Source: DALYJJ01 sp033763935 (GTDB lineage Bacteria > Acidobacteriota > Terriglobia > Bryobacterales > Bryobacteraceae). Taken from it: DNA of 64,000 bases. Each line of letters opens with the position of its first letter. Position 1 is the stretch's first letter. A program made the translations under genes and the position numbers. Under the pieces are notes generated by a model. The model had not been told where the DNA came from and searched no databases. It saw only the letters and a program-made list of their open reading frames with translations. The stretch lies in contig JANRJO010000077.1 in the NCBI GenBank assembly GCA_033763935.1, positions 62,001 to 126,000 on the forward strand. The letters are read 5' to 3'. Below are positions 55,616 through 63,717 of the stretch, piece after piece.

Positions 55616-57142
55616 CTACGGATAGCGCACGATGTGGCCCGCCTCGCTGTCGCGGTAGGTGGCGAAGGTCCGGCCGCTGCCGGCAGTCCACAATCGCAGG
55701 GTCCCCTCCTGCAAGCCACGAGCGACCAGCCGCTGCCAGGCCGCCCCACCGGTGGTCCAGCCTGCGGTTTCGCCGATGACTACCGCCACGACGGGCGCCG
55801 CGCCGCGCTGCGGTGGAAGAATCCATTGCGGTCCGATGGCGAGCGTCGCGGCGGGCAGCGCCGGCAGGACTGTCTCCTCGACCCGCCCTTCGGCGTGCAG
55901 CGCGAGCAACCTGGTACCGGACGGTCGCGACGTCACCAACTGCGCCGCGACGGGGGCGTCCGCGTTCGGTGCAGCGCGCCAGGCGAGCAGATCGCCCTCC
56001 ACCTCGTGAAGAAGTACCGGCGGCTGCGTTTCCTCGCCGGTGAGTGGGTTCACCGCGTTCGAGACCAGGCGCCTTCCTCCTTCCACCCAGTACAGGCGGA
56101 GTTCCATGCCCGCTTCCGTCCAACGCATGCCCACCTGCAGCGATTCCTCCGCGCGCGGAGGCAGCGTTGCCCCCACCCACCGCACTTCCTCGTCCGGAGT
56201 CAGCACCGCCAGGCGCAGCGCGGGACGCCCCTCGCGCGTACCCAGCACGGCAAAGATGCCGCGGGTTTCCTCATCCTGAAACCCGGGGGCCAGGAGGCGC
56301 GGGGACTCCAGTCCGACGGCCGCCGGAACCAGCGGGAATCGAAAGTCGGCGACCCGCAGCAGTCCGCCGTGCAATGTTTCTCCGTTCGCCCAGACGAGCC
56401 ACCGCTCGCCCGCAGGCGGCCCGTCGGGTGGCTCGATCGCCATCGCCGCGTCACCGATCGGTGTGTCCTCGGGAAACGATCCCAGGCGCGCGAAGGAGCA
56501 GTCCTCCGCGGGTTCGCGGAACTGCCATTTCTGCAGATCGAGGCCCGCCTCTCCCGCCACGGTCCGCGCCGTCCACAGGTCATGCCCGGGTCCGTTCATC
56601 TCCTGCACGAAGGCGCCTCGGCGCGGCGGCAACACCTCAATCGGAACTACCCTGCTCCGCAGGCTGACGCCCTCATGCACGTAGAACAGGCCGAGTTTGT
56701 AACGACCCGCGCCTAACGGCTGGAGCAGCACGTTGTTGAGGTCGTCCCGGTACATCGCCGCTGCCCCCGGCTCGCAGGCCTCGAGAAACGGCAGCATCCT
56801 GGGGCCTGGTCGCGTCGTGCGGGCGGTCGCCTTCTTTCGCCGGCTTCCTACCTGCAGGACGTTGTCTTGCTCGTCGTAGACGATGTAGTCAAACGGAGGC
56901 GGTTCACTCGAAAGGGGAACCTGCACCCGCTCGGTTCCGGCATTCTTCATAAAGCTGAAGACCACCATCGGTTCCTGTGCGATAAACGGCTTCGCGGGAG
57001 CGTGCAGACCTAGTTCGAGTTTCATCGCCTTCCTTGCCTTGCCGGACGTGCTCTGTCCGAATGCGCAAACGGCGGCCGCGGCCAGCAGGGCGATCGCCCG
57101 CCGTCCGAGCCGGGCCGTCTCCGCCTGTGCCGACCATTGCAT
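55616..57142 (-). CDS. Secreted protein of unknown function (Ig-like + beta-propeller-like)
   Basis: 508 residues from ATG 57142. The signal region is RRAIALLAAAAVCAFGQS. An N-terminal Ig-like domain (~38-165, MVVFSFMKNAGTERVQVPL) and a repetitive beta-rich body (GERWLVWANGETLHGGLLRV, LLAPGFQDEETRGIFAVLG, GPQWILPPQRGAAPVVAVV) follow. No enzyme motif is visible. It starts 2 bp after the 1239-residue cassette protein on the same strand, so it may belong to that unit, for example as a partner or protective protein; this is speculation. Confidence 0.6.
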   Translation of the reverse strand: MQWSAQAETARLGRRAIALLAAAAVCAFGQSTSGKARKAMKLELGLHAPAKPFIAQEPMVVFSFMKNAGTERVQVPLSSEPPPFDYIVYDEQDNVLQVGSRRKKATARTTRPGPRMLPFLEACEPGAAAMYRDDLNNVLLQPLGAGRYKLGLFYVHEGVSLRSRVVPIEVLPPRRGAFVQEMNGPGHDLWTARTVAGEAGLDLQKWQFREPAEDCSFARLGSFPEDTPIGDAAMAIEPPDGPPAGERWLVWANGETLHGGLLRVADFRFPLVPAAVGLESPRLLAPGFQDEETRGIFAVLGTREGRPALRLAVLTPDEEVRWVGATLPPRAEESLQVGMRWTEAGMELRLYWVEGGRRLVSNAVNPLTGEETQPPVLLHEVEGDLLAWRAAPNADAPVAAQLVTSRPSGTRLLALHAEGRVEETVLPALPAATLAIGPQWILPPQRGAAPVVAVVIGETAGWTTGGAAWQRLVARGLQEGTLRLWTAGSGRTFATYRDSEAGHIVRYP

Positions 57143-57144
57143 TC

Positions 57145-60100
57145 CTACTGATCCATGACGGTAGACGGGGGCAGATTCACCGGATGCGCTCCGTCCTGCA
57201 GTTTCCATCCTCTGGCCTTGAGCACGCACCGCGCACAGAAACACACCATGTCCTTGGCGTCATCGTAGCTTGCCAGGTCCGTAGCGTAGGTCATCAGGCA
57301 CGAACGATCCCAGCACTGATTGATCGGATCAGGCTCCGGCGTGACCAAAGCGCCCCAGTTTACCGTGGTGTTGTTGCGCGCGTCATGCTGAGCGATGGCG
57401 GGTGAGGGCGCGTTGCCGGTGTGCTGGTGATACCGCGTGTGCGCCAGCTCGTGTCCCCATAGATCACTGTCGCCCAGGAAATTGATCGCCACCCCGAGCG
57501 GATTGCCCATGGACGACGTCGGCAAACCCGGCGTCGGAACGCCGCCGGAGGAGTATTGCAGTTGGTAGGGAGGGTCCGCCGGAACCACGGCCGGCACGCC
57601 CTGCAGCGCCAGCGCCGCGCCGCAATCCGGACATGCCTGCCCGTTGTAGTCTCCGCCCGCCGGGCCGCTTTCCCAGCCTTGATGGTTGTGCGACGGAACA
57701 CCGGCGCACGCATAGCTTCCACGGTACTTGGTTTCAGCCCGTAGCTTTCCCGGGCTGATCCATTTGTTCCCGCAGCCGTTGGTGGGACACCTCTCTCCTA
57801 CCATCGATTTGCCGTTCGCCTGCATGTAGACGAACTTGTCCCCGCAGCGGGCGCACACGTATCGCTGGATGTACACCGGGTCTGTTGCCTGGAACTCCAC
57901 CAGGATGTGCCCGCGGAACAACCCCTCGTGCTTCTCCACGCCGCGCACCAGTTCGGCGCAGATGCGGACGTAGTAAGAGTTTTCGATGGTGTCGATGAAC
58001 CGGTTCTTGAGGTCGTCAAACCCGTCGCCGAGCGCGAGATTCGCCGCCGACGCCTCCGTCACGCCGAACTGATCGTGCTGCGCCCACGGCCACATGCGGT
58101 TGCCCAGCCTGATCCAAGACATGTTCTTCCGCCGTTTGTCTCCGCCGGGCAGAATCTCCTTCACCACCGAGCGGAACTCCGATTCCGTCATCAGGTCCTG
58201 AGGAGTGAAGTCGATATCGCCATCCGTCTTGTTGATCTCGTTCTCCACGTGCAGATGGCAGGCGGTATAGTAGCGCCGGAAGCCTGCCGGTCCCTTGTCG
58301 GGCAGGTTCGGCCGGGGCGGTGCGGGCACCGCGGCCCACGTGTTCGTCGGGCCCCAGCACACGTACCCGCGAAGCGAGGTCTTTCTCCAAAGGCGAAACT
58401 GGGCGGTATGCGCCTGCGGTAGTTTCGGATAGCGGTCTTTCAGGGCGTCGACGTTTGGAAACGCGTAGTCGGCCGCCCCCTGAAACCGAACCTGCGCGCG
58501 CACCTGATAGCCGTCGCCGGCGATCCGCGACGGGTTGAAATAGACGCCGGCGCGCCCTTGGCGCTTGACGAAGAACGAGTCCTCGGGCTGGCCCAGCTTA
58601 TCGTGAACGACAGTGTAGATGGCTTCCCGTCCGCCATCCGCCTTCGCGGTCCATGGCTGCAGCGATTTCGCTTCCTTGCCGAACGCCTGCTGATAGTAGG
58701 TCGCGATTGCGTCAGGACGAATCCCACCGCAGCTTTCCGGACAGTTGAAGTACTTCGACCGCTTCGTCACATCCTGGCGGTCGTGCTCCTCCTTAAGGTC
58801 GTTCATGATCCATCGCAGCGCGATTTTCGTCCTGGTGCGCTCGCGATGATACAGCCCGGTGAGTGTGTTCCGCACTTCAGCATCCAACTCCGGCAGGTCG
58901 ACGTTGGTTGCCGCGCCGCCAGGAGTCGTGTTCACCGTCGCTACCGTTTCGATCTCGTCGAACGTCCAATCGACGCGCAGGGGTCCGATCAACTGCCGCC
59001 AGAGGTCGACCACGTCCTTATCGTTCGGAAAGGCCACCACATCCGTCAGCGAGTTGGCCTTGCCCAGCAGCGCGAAGTCGACCTGTAGCGGAATCCAGGG
59101 CCGGGCGACGTCGCGCGCGTCGTGCGCCACGCGGTTATCCGCCTCACTCAGCGTGCCCCGGTTGTTGCCCACTGCCGAAAGATGCTGATAGATCTCGTCG
59201 TTCAGCGTCGCGTCACCGAGGTTCTCGTAGCTGTACCAGTTCCGGTCGTCGACCCAGACGATCATGCGGTGTGTCCGGTCGTTGAGATTGGTCTGGAAGG
59301 TCGCGTCGTCTTGGAAACGCGCCGTCACTTTCCCCGTGCCGTCGAAGGTGTCGGTGTAGCTGGTGCGGTCCGCCGTTTTGCCGAACAGAGGCCGGCGCCG
59401 CGCCGCGGCGATCGTCTCGAGGGCATCGTTGGTCTGGTCGCCCGCGATTCCATCGAGGGCCAGTCGTTCGTACGGCGCATTCTGCTTCGTCCGCTTCTTG
59501 GGAACAGACCGCTGGAACTCCCATACCGCGCCCTGATACTCGTTCGTCACCGTGGCGTCTCTCACCGGGCCGGGATGGAAGCCCGCCTGGGCAAGAGCGA
59601 ACTTGGTCCACAGCACGCCGTCCTGCTGCCGCTTCGGGTCCTTCGCCTTGTGCCAGTAGTCCGCGATCGTGAATCGCAGCGACGGCTCGTCGCTGGAGGT
59701 CACATACGGGTTGAGCGTCAGCGCGTTGGTGTTCGGATGCACGAACAGGCGCACCTCGGTATGCATGGCGGCTACGGCGACGCCTTCCGCCTCGTCGATG
59801 TCCGTGTGTCCCTGGATCTGCACGCGGTAGGGCATGTTGGCGGCGGACGCCTGCGTCACGCCGTCCGAGTAGAGGCCGCTCCACTGGAACTCCTGTGGTG
59901 CGTCTTTGGTCAGCTTCGCCTCCTCCAGTCCCTGCGCGAAGACGATTGTTCCCGTCTTGTCGGAAATGGTAAGGAGGCCCGCCTTCAGCCGTGAGGACTC
60001 CTTCACCTCCCACTTCACCTTGCGCGAGTCCGCGGTCGCCTGCCCCGTGCCGGGGTCGAACAACAGCCAGAAGGGCTTCAGATCGATTCTGGCTTTCTTG

Positions 60101-60864
60101 TCGTCCGCGACCGCCGCCGTACCTTTACAGAAGCGGTAATTGACGGTGTAGGGAGAGAAGGCAACGTTGAGGCGCCGCTGGCCCGCCGGGTTTCCCGGCG
60201 CCAGCAAGCCCTGCGTGCAGTTGGCATCCCCCTTCCAGTCGGTGATGCTGCCCTCGGTGCGCGCCTTCGACAGGTTCGCCGCCAGCGATTTGCTGAACAC
60301 CGGCGTCCCGGCAAGGGCGGTGAACGTCGGCAATCCGTCGTTCCACGCATTGAGGGAGCAGTAGTTGCTGCCGTAAACCTCAAAGTCCACCTTGTCCGCC
60401 GCGGATTCCAACCCCTCCGTCCGGTACTCCGATTCGCACGTCTCGCGATCGGGTATGAACCACTTGTCCAGCTTCTTGATGGCGATCGCCGTCGCCGGCT
60501 TTCGCTGCTGCATCTTCACCGTGTGCGTCTTCTTCAACTCCACCGAAGGTACGGTCCACTTCTTCGGGATGAGGATCTCTTTGGTGCCCGCAGGTCCGAA
60601 GGCCGGGTCCATGGCAAGCGCGGCATAGTTGCTCGCGTCGGTCAGCGCGATTACCACCGAGGAGCCGATGCGTTCGAAGATGGCGCGCTTGACTTCCGCG
60701 CTCTCGGCTGTGCCCCAGTTGTAGCGGGCGAGGTCTTCCGGCGTCAGGTCGTCCGGTATGCCCCCGCCTTGGGTCTTGTAGTGGTTCGCAAGACTCGTCA
60801 GTGTGTCGTCTTTGACGACGGCGTGCTTGGTCGCATTCTCGCGCTTGTCAAATACGGGACGCAT
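57145..60864 (-). CDS. Very large LysM/PG-binding/zinc-ribbon protein with atypical metzincin-like end
   Basis: 1239 residues, no signal peptide, GGGAGG upstream. A LysM-like segment (KHAVVKDDTLTSLANHYK, ~13-30) leads. A peptidoglycan-binding-like repeat is at ~440-505 (FALAQAGFHPGPV, AVWEFQRSV, LALDGIAGDQTNDAL). Zinc-ribbon Cys pairs are C1004/C1007 with C1026/C1031, and C1078/C1081. At the C-terminus HELAHTRYHQH (H1138, E1139, H1142, H1148) keeps metzincin spacing but has Tyr for Gly, and SCLMTYA (M1191) may be the Met-turn. Export without a signal, LysM and PG-binding parts and a protease end fit an injected effector or toxin. Follows the Ig-like and accessory genes in one unit. Confidence 0.68.
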   Translation of the reverse strand: MRPVFDKRENATKHAVVKDDTLTSLANHYKTQGGGIPDDLTPEDLARYNWGTAESAEVKRAIFERIGSSVVIALTDASNYAALAMDPAFGPAGTKEILIPKKWTVPSVELKKTHTVKMQQRKPATAIAIKKLDKWFIPDRETCESEYRTEGLESAADKVDFEVYGSNYCSLNAWNDGLPTFTALAGTPVFSKSLAANLSKARTEGSITDWKGDANCTQGLLAPGNPAGQRRLNVAFSPYTVNYRFCKGTAAVADDKKARIDLKPFWLLFDPGTGQATADSRKVKWEVKESSRLKAGLLTISDKTGTIVFAQGLEEAKLTKDAPQEFQWSGLYSDGVTQASAANMPYRVQIQGHTDIDEAEGVAVAAMHTEVRLFVHPNTNALTLNPYVTSSDEPSLRFTIADYWHKAKDPKRQQDGVLWTKFALAQAGFHPGPVRDATVTNEYQGAVWEFQRSVPKKRTKQNAPYERLALDGIAGDQTNDALETIAAARRRPLFGKTADRTSYTDTFDGTGKVTARFQDDATFQTNLNDRTHRMIVWVDDRNWYSYENLGDATLNDEIYQHLSAVGNNRGTLSEADNRVAHDARDVARPWIPLQVDFALLGKANSLTDVVAFPNDKDVVDLWRQLIGPLRVDWTFDEIETVATVNTTPGGAATNVDLPELDAEVRNTLTGLYHRERTRTKIALRWIMNDLKEEHDRQDVTKRSKYFNCPESCGGIRPDAIATYYQQAFGKEAKSLQPWTAKADGGREAIYTVVHDKLGQPEDSFFVKRQGRAGVYFNPSRIAGDGYQVRAQVRFQGAADYAFPNVDALKDRYPKLPQAHTAQFRLWRKTSLRGYVCWGPTNTWAAVPAPPRPNLPDKGPAGFRRYYTACHLHVENEINKTDGDIDFTPQDLMTESEFRSVVKEILPGGDKRRKNMSWIRLGNRMWPWAQHDQFGVTEASAANLALGDGFDDLKNRFIDTIENSYYVRICAELVRGVEKHEGLFRGHILVEFQATDPVYIQRYVCARCGDKFVYMQANGKSMVGERCPTNGCGNKWISPGKLRAETKYRGSYACAGVPSHNHQGWESGPAGGDYNGQACPDCGAALALQGVPAVVPADPPYQLQYSSGGVPTPGLPTSSMGNPLGVAINFLGDSDLWGHELAHTRYHQHTGNAPSPAIAQHDARNNTTVNWGALVTPEPDPINQCWDRSCLMTYATDLASYDDAKDMVCFCARCVLKARGWKLQDGAHPVNLPPSTVMDQ

Positions 60865-60881
60865 GCCCGGCCGGCCTCCCC

Positions 60882-61748
60882 TTACGCCGAAGTCAACTCA
60901 ACGAACTCCCACACCTCGTCGTGCTGCGCCTTCACCACTTCCGGATCGCCGACCGTCAGCTTCTTCACTTCCAGCAGACCGTCGTCCTGGTTCTGCTCTT
61001 CCGGCCGGTCCTCGCCGTCCTTCTTCAGGACTACCTTGACGCCCTTCACGCCGGCGCCGCCGGCGTCCTTGAAATGCAGCTTCACCCATCCGTTGGGCGT
61101 GATGGGGACCTCGACTTCATTGACCTTTGAGGGGTCCACACCGTATTTCTCTCCCGCCTTGCCGTCGACGTCGAAGTTCGGCTGATCCCCGCCCTTCAGA
61201 GCGGCGGTTACGTCGTAGGTTCCCTTTTTGACCTTTTGAAAGACGAACGTGCCGTCCGCGCCCGTCTTGCCGGGAGCGGGCACGGGCGCCTGCGCGGGCA
61301 GCGCCGCGGCCAGGGAAACATCAGCGTCCTGGTATCCGTTGTTGTTCTGCTTGTCGGTGCGCTTTATTATCACTTTCAGCGTCGAATAGCGCGCCAGTTC
61401 GAAGGTCACCATCTGGATCTTGCCGGCGCTCACCGTTACGTCCCGGCTGTCCGCACTGTGTACGTAGTGGCTGTCGGACTTCCCGCCCAGCGACTTCACC
61501 TTTGTCGTGTAGGTGTTCTCATCCAAGGGATCGAACGGCGCGAAGCCCGTGGGGTCCGTGGGCTTCGTGATGCCCGCGGCCTCCACTTCGACGGCCGCCA
61601 CGCCAGTTCCAGTATCGTCCTTCACGTAGATCCAGATCGCGCCCTTGCGGATGGGACAATCCTGCTGCACCGATCCCACCTGCGGCGGATTTCCGGGGTG
61701 AGGGTTGGTGCAGACGAGCTCGCGCCCGCAGACGGCGCAATCAGGCAA
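60882..61748 (-). CDS. Ig-like/carboxypeptidase-regulatory-like multidomain protein (cassette member)
   Basis: 288 residues, start TTG 61748 with GAGGAA seven bases upstream, overlapping the accessory gene by 8 bp. The N-terminus has a CAVCGRELVC zinc-knuckle-like start with a further Cys. Three Ig-like or CarboxypepD_reg-like repeats follow (KGAIWIYVKDDTGTGVAAVE, STLKVIIKRTDKQNNNGYQD, GWVKLHFKDAGGAGVKGVKV). No signal peptide. Such proteins accompany VgrG/PAAR or eCIS effectors as adaptor-like units; the role is inferred from context. Confidence 0.6.
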   Translation of the reverse strand: MPDCAVCGRELVCTNPHPGNPPQVGSVQQDCPIRKGAIWIYVKDDTGTGVAAVEVEAAGITKPTDPTGFAPFDPLDENTYTTKVKSLGGKSDSHYVHSADSRDVTVSAGKIQMVTFELARYSTLKVIIKRTDKQNNNGYQDADVSLAAALPAQAPVPAPGKTGADGTFVFQKVKKGTYDVTAALKGGDQPNFDVDGKAGEKYGVDPSKVNEVEVPITPNGWVKLHFKDAGGAGVKGVKVVLKKDGEDRPEEQNQDDGLLEVKKLTVGDPEVVKAQHDEVWEFVELTSA

Positions 61749-62130
61749 GCGGCTGTTCCTCGACGATCTCGCGCCCCTGTTGGCGACCCCAGAAGCGGTC
61801 GCGCACCACGCTCACGCGGATGTGATCGGGAAGCTGGGGGTGGGCGAGGATGGTCTCCGCCCAGGCGGCATCCGGAGCTCGCTCGAAACGGAGGCCATAT
61901 TCCGCGCAGAGTTCGAAGAGGACGGTGGTAGCGCCCTCGCCGTTGATCCTCCATTCCGAAGCTCTCGCCATCACGGCAGTGTAGAAGCCAGCCATCTCTT
62001 CCGATGTGGAATCGCCGAAGCGTTTCGGATACTCCCGGCGCAGTTTTGTCGCAATTCTGGCCTCAAACTGCCGCAATTTCTCCGCCGCGAAGACGGATTT
62101 TTGCTCGTTTCTGATCACCAGTTCCGGCAA
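61741..62130 (-). CDS. Small T6SS/CIS-associated accessory-like protein
   Basis: 129 residues, start TTG 62130 (a GTG 12 bases later is possible). The pattern FEARIATKLRREYPKRFG, ARASEWRINGEGATTVLFELCAEYGLRFE split over ~23-90, and DAAWAETILAHPQ resembles a widespread small family encoded beside PAAR/VgrG effectors in Proteobacteria (helix, conserved YGI-type turn, dFD..pWA..IL). The match is from memory and pattern, not a search. It leads the three-gene cassette. Confidence 0.5.
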   Translation of the reverse strand: MPELVIRNEQKSVFAAEKLRQFEARIATKLRREYPKRFGDSTSEEMAGFYTAVMARASEWRINGEGATTVLFELCAEYGLRFERAPDAAWAETILAHPQLPDHIRVSVVRDRFWGRQQGREIVEEQPLA

Positions 62131-62232
62131 GAGTACTTATCCCGTCGCCCCTAGAGCGAGAAGGGCCACCAGCGCATTGTACCGTGAAAGGTGACGAAAC
62201 GTATCCGTCTTCGCGCACAAATCGATGTTCCC

Positions 62233-63006
62233 CTAGCGCGGCCGGCGCACACAGCGGAAGCCGGCGTCCTCCCGGCGGAAGTCGGGCTGGAAGTTCTGAC
62301 GCTCGAAGATCGGGAAGGGCACCGTCAGGCCGATCTGCCGCTGCCGAAGTCCGTTCTTGTTCGGGGGATACGGCTCGGGACAGGTGATCCAGCCGCCGCC
62401 GCGCACCGAACCCCAGCCTTTCTCGGTGATGCTGGAATGCGAGCCGCCGTCCTCCACCCACTCCCACACGTTGCCCTCGACGTCGTATAGGCCCCAAGCG
62501 TTCGGCTTCTTCGTGGCTACGGGCTCCGGACGGCCATCGGTGTTCTGACGGTACCAGAGATAGCGCGCGTCGATCTCCTCGCCCCAATAGTGATAGGTCG
62601 TCGCGCCCGCCCGCGCCGCGTATTCCCACTCGGCCTCGTTCGGCACTGCTCCGCCGGCCCATTCGCAGTACGCTCTTGCATCGGGCAGCGATACCCAGAC
62701 GACAGGCTGTGCGTGCGAAGCTTTGAACCCCGGATTGCGCCAAGTCTTCTTCTCGCCGGCCTTCTCGGCCTCTGTCCGATAGCCGGTAGCGTTGACGAAT
62801 TCGAGAAACTGCCCGACAGTGACCTCCGTACGGGTCATCCAGAATGGCTGGTCGAACTTCACCTCCTTACGCGGGAAGTTCTTCACGCACGGTTCCTTCT
62901 CGTCGCAGCCCAACACTGCCGACCCCGCTGGGATCTTCACGAACCGCGGCTTGTCGGCGGCCCAACCGGCAACGGCGGCCACAAGCACCAGCAGGCCCAC
63001 CCTCAC
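62233..63006 (-). CDS. Secreted SUMF1/FGE-sulfatase-domain-like protein without the active-site Cys pair
   Basis: 257 residues. GTG 63006 overlaps the Rieske stop (GTGA) and starts a signal VRVGLLVLVAAVAGWAA. The domain has FVKIPAGSAVLG, FWMTRTEVTVGQFLEFVNATG, QPVVWVSLPDARAYCEWAG, VPNEAEWEYAARAGAT, GLYDVEGNVWEWVED and RGGGWITCPEPYPPNKNG. Functional formylglycine-generating enzymes have RGGSxxCxxxxC; here the second Cys is Pro, so FGE activity is unlikely. More likely a binding, lectin-like or EgtB-related role. The partner Rieske protein suggests an electron-transfer context. Confidence 0.78.
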   Translation of the reverse strand: MRVGLLVLVAAVAGWAADKPRFVKIPAGSAVLGCDEKEPCVKNFPRKEVKFDQPFWMTRTEVTVGQFLEFVNATGYRTEAEKAGEKKTWRNPGFKASHAQPVVWVSLPDARAYCEWAGGAVPNEAEWEYAARAGATTYHYWGEEIDARYLWYRQNTDGRPEPVATKKPNAWGLYDVEGNVWEWVEDGGSHSSITEKGWGSVRGGGWITCPEPYPPNKNGLRQRQIGLTVPFPIFERQNFQPDFRREDAGFRCVRRPR

Positions 63007-63422
63007 GACACCACCCCCTCGATTTCCAGCTGCTTGCCTACCACTTTCGTCGCGTACACAAGCAGAGGGCGTTTTGCCGGACCGCCCAGCACCGTCCCCT
63101 TCATGTCGAACTCCGAGTGCCCCCAGCACGTGCACATCACCGTCTGCCGTTTGTGGTTGTAGGCCACCGGGCCCCCACCGTGCGTACACTTGCGCTGCAG
63201 GGCAACATACTGCCCCTTTACCGGGTGCGCGAGTACCAGGTTAAGCTTCCGTGCTGCGTCAATGATCTTGCCTGCGGCGCCTGTTTTCGTCAGCCACCGG
63301 ACTTTGTCGAGGTCCACGGCAACACGCGAACCCTCGACGGTGACACTCGACAACGGAATCTCATCCACGTCGCAACAAAGAAGTGGCGCACCGGCCACAA
63401 GCAGAAACTGACGGCGTTCCAT
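63003..63422 (-). CDS. Exported Rieske [2Fe-2S] protein
   Basis: 139 residues. The N-terminus MERRQFLLVAGAPLLCC is Tat/lipoprotein-like. Cluster ligands are C79/H81 (KCTHGGG) and C99/H102 (CTCWGHSEF). It is a small periplasmic Rieske ferredoxin-like subunit, handing electrons to an unknown oxidase or reductase. It overlaps the SUMF1-like gene by 4 bp. The start follows a weak ribosome-binding site. Confidence 0.85.
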   Translation of the reverse strand: MERRQFLLVAGAPLLCCDVDEIPLSSVTVEGSRVAVDLDKVRWLTKTGAAGKIIDAARKLNLVLAHPVKGQYVALQRKCTHGGGPVAYNHKRQTVMCTCWGHSEFDMKGTVLGGPAKRPLLVYATKVVGKQLEIEGVVS

Positions 63423-63463
63423 GCCTGAACCATATCAAAAGACCGTAAAGACTGAAAACGCTC

Positions 63464-63486
63464 CGAACCGTTGGCGTAACGGTTCG
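63464..63486 (-). terminator. Hairpin with 9-bp arms, terminator- or operator-like
   Basis: CGAACCGTT (63464-63472) and AACGGTTCG (63478-63486) flank five bases. On the minus strand it is followed by GAGCGTTTTC, a modest T-rich run, so it could end the 63496-63717 transcript before the Rieske gene. The direct repeat GTAACGGT (63476-63483 and 63486-63493) also fits an operator. Confidence 0.45.
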
Positions 63487-63495
63487 TAACGGTCC

Positions 63496-63717
63496 TCAGC
63501 CGTCAATTCCGGCCAGTCGCCGATAGGCCCGCGTCGCCGCGTTCTGAAACTCCCAAGCCTCCTGGCCGCCAGGCGCCGCTCCGTCCCACTCCACCTGCCA
63601 GGCGTACCCCTTGAACAGCGGCCGCGCCACCACCCGTACCGCCCGCCCCGCAAACTGCGGATACTCCCGCGCCGCTTCCTCCAGCGCCTTCCGGCTCAAC
63701 TCGTCGTTAATTTCCAA
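63496..63717 (-). CDS. Small conserved-looking protein, unknown function
   Basis: 73 residues. MEINDELSRKALEEAAREYPQ and VVARPLFKGYAWQVEWDGA suggest a helix followed by a beta hairpin; no motif is recognised. It overlaps the YdeI-like gene by 11 bp, so it is likely translated from the same message. Confidence 0.6.
   Translation of the reverse strand: MEINDELSRKALEEAAREYPQFAGRAVRVVARPLFKGYAWQVEWDGAAPGGQEAWEFQNAATRAYRRLAGIDG

Noticed and set aside
62131..62232. 102-bp gap upstream of the cassette, examined for a tRNA or small RNA
   Set aside because: No cloverleaf, T-loop (GTTCRANNC) or strong hairpin was found.
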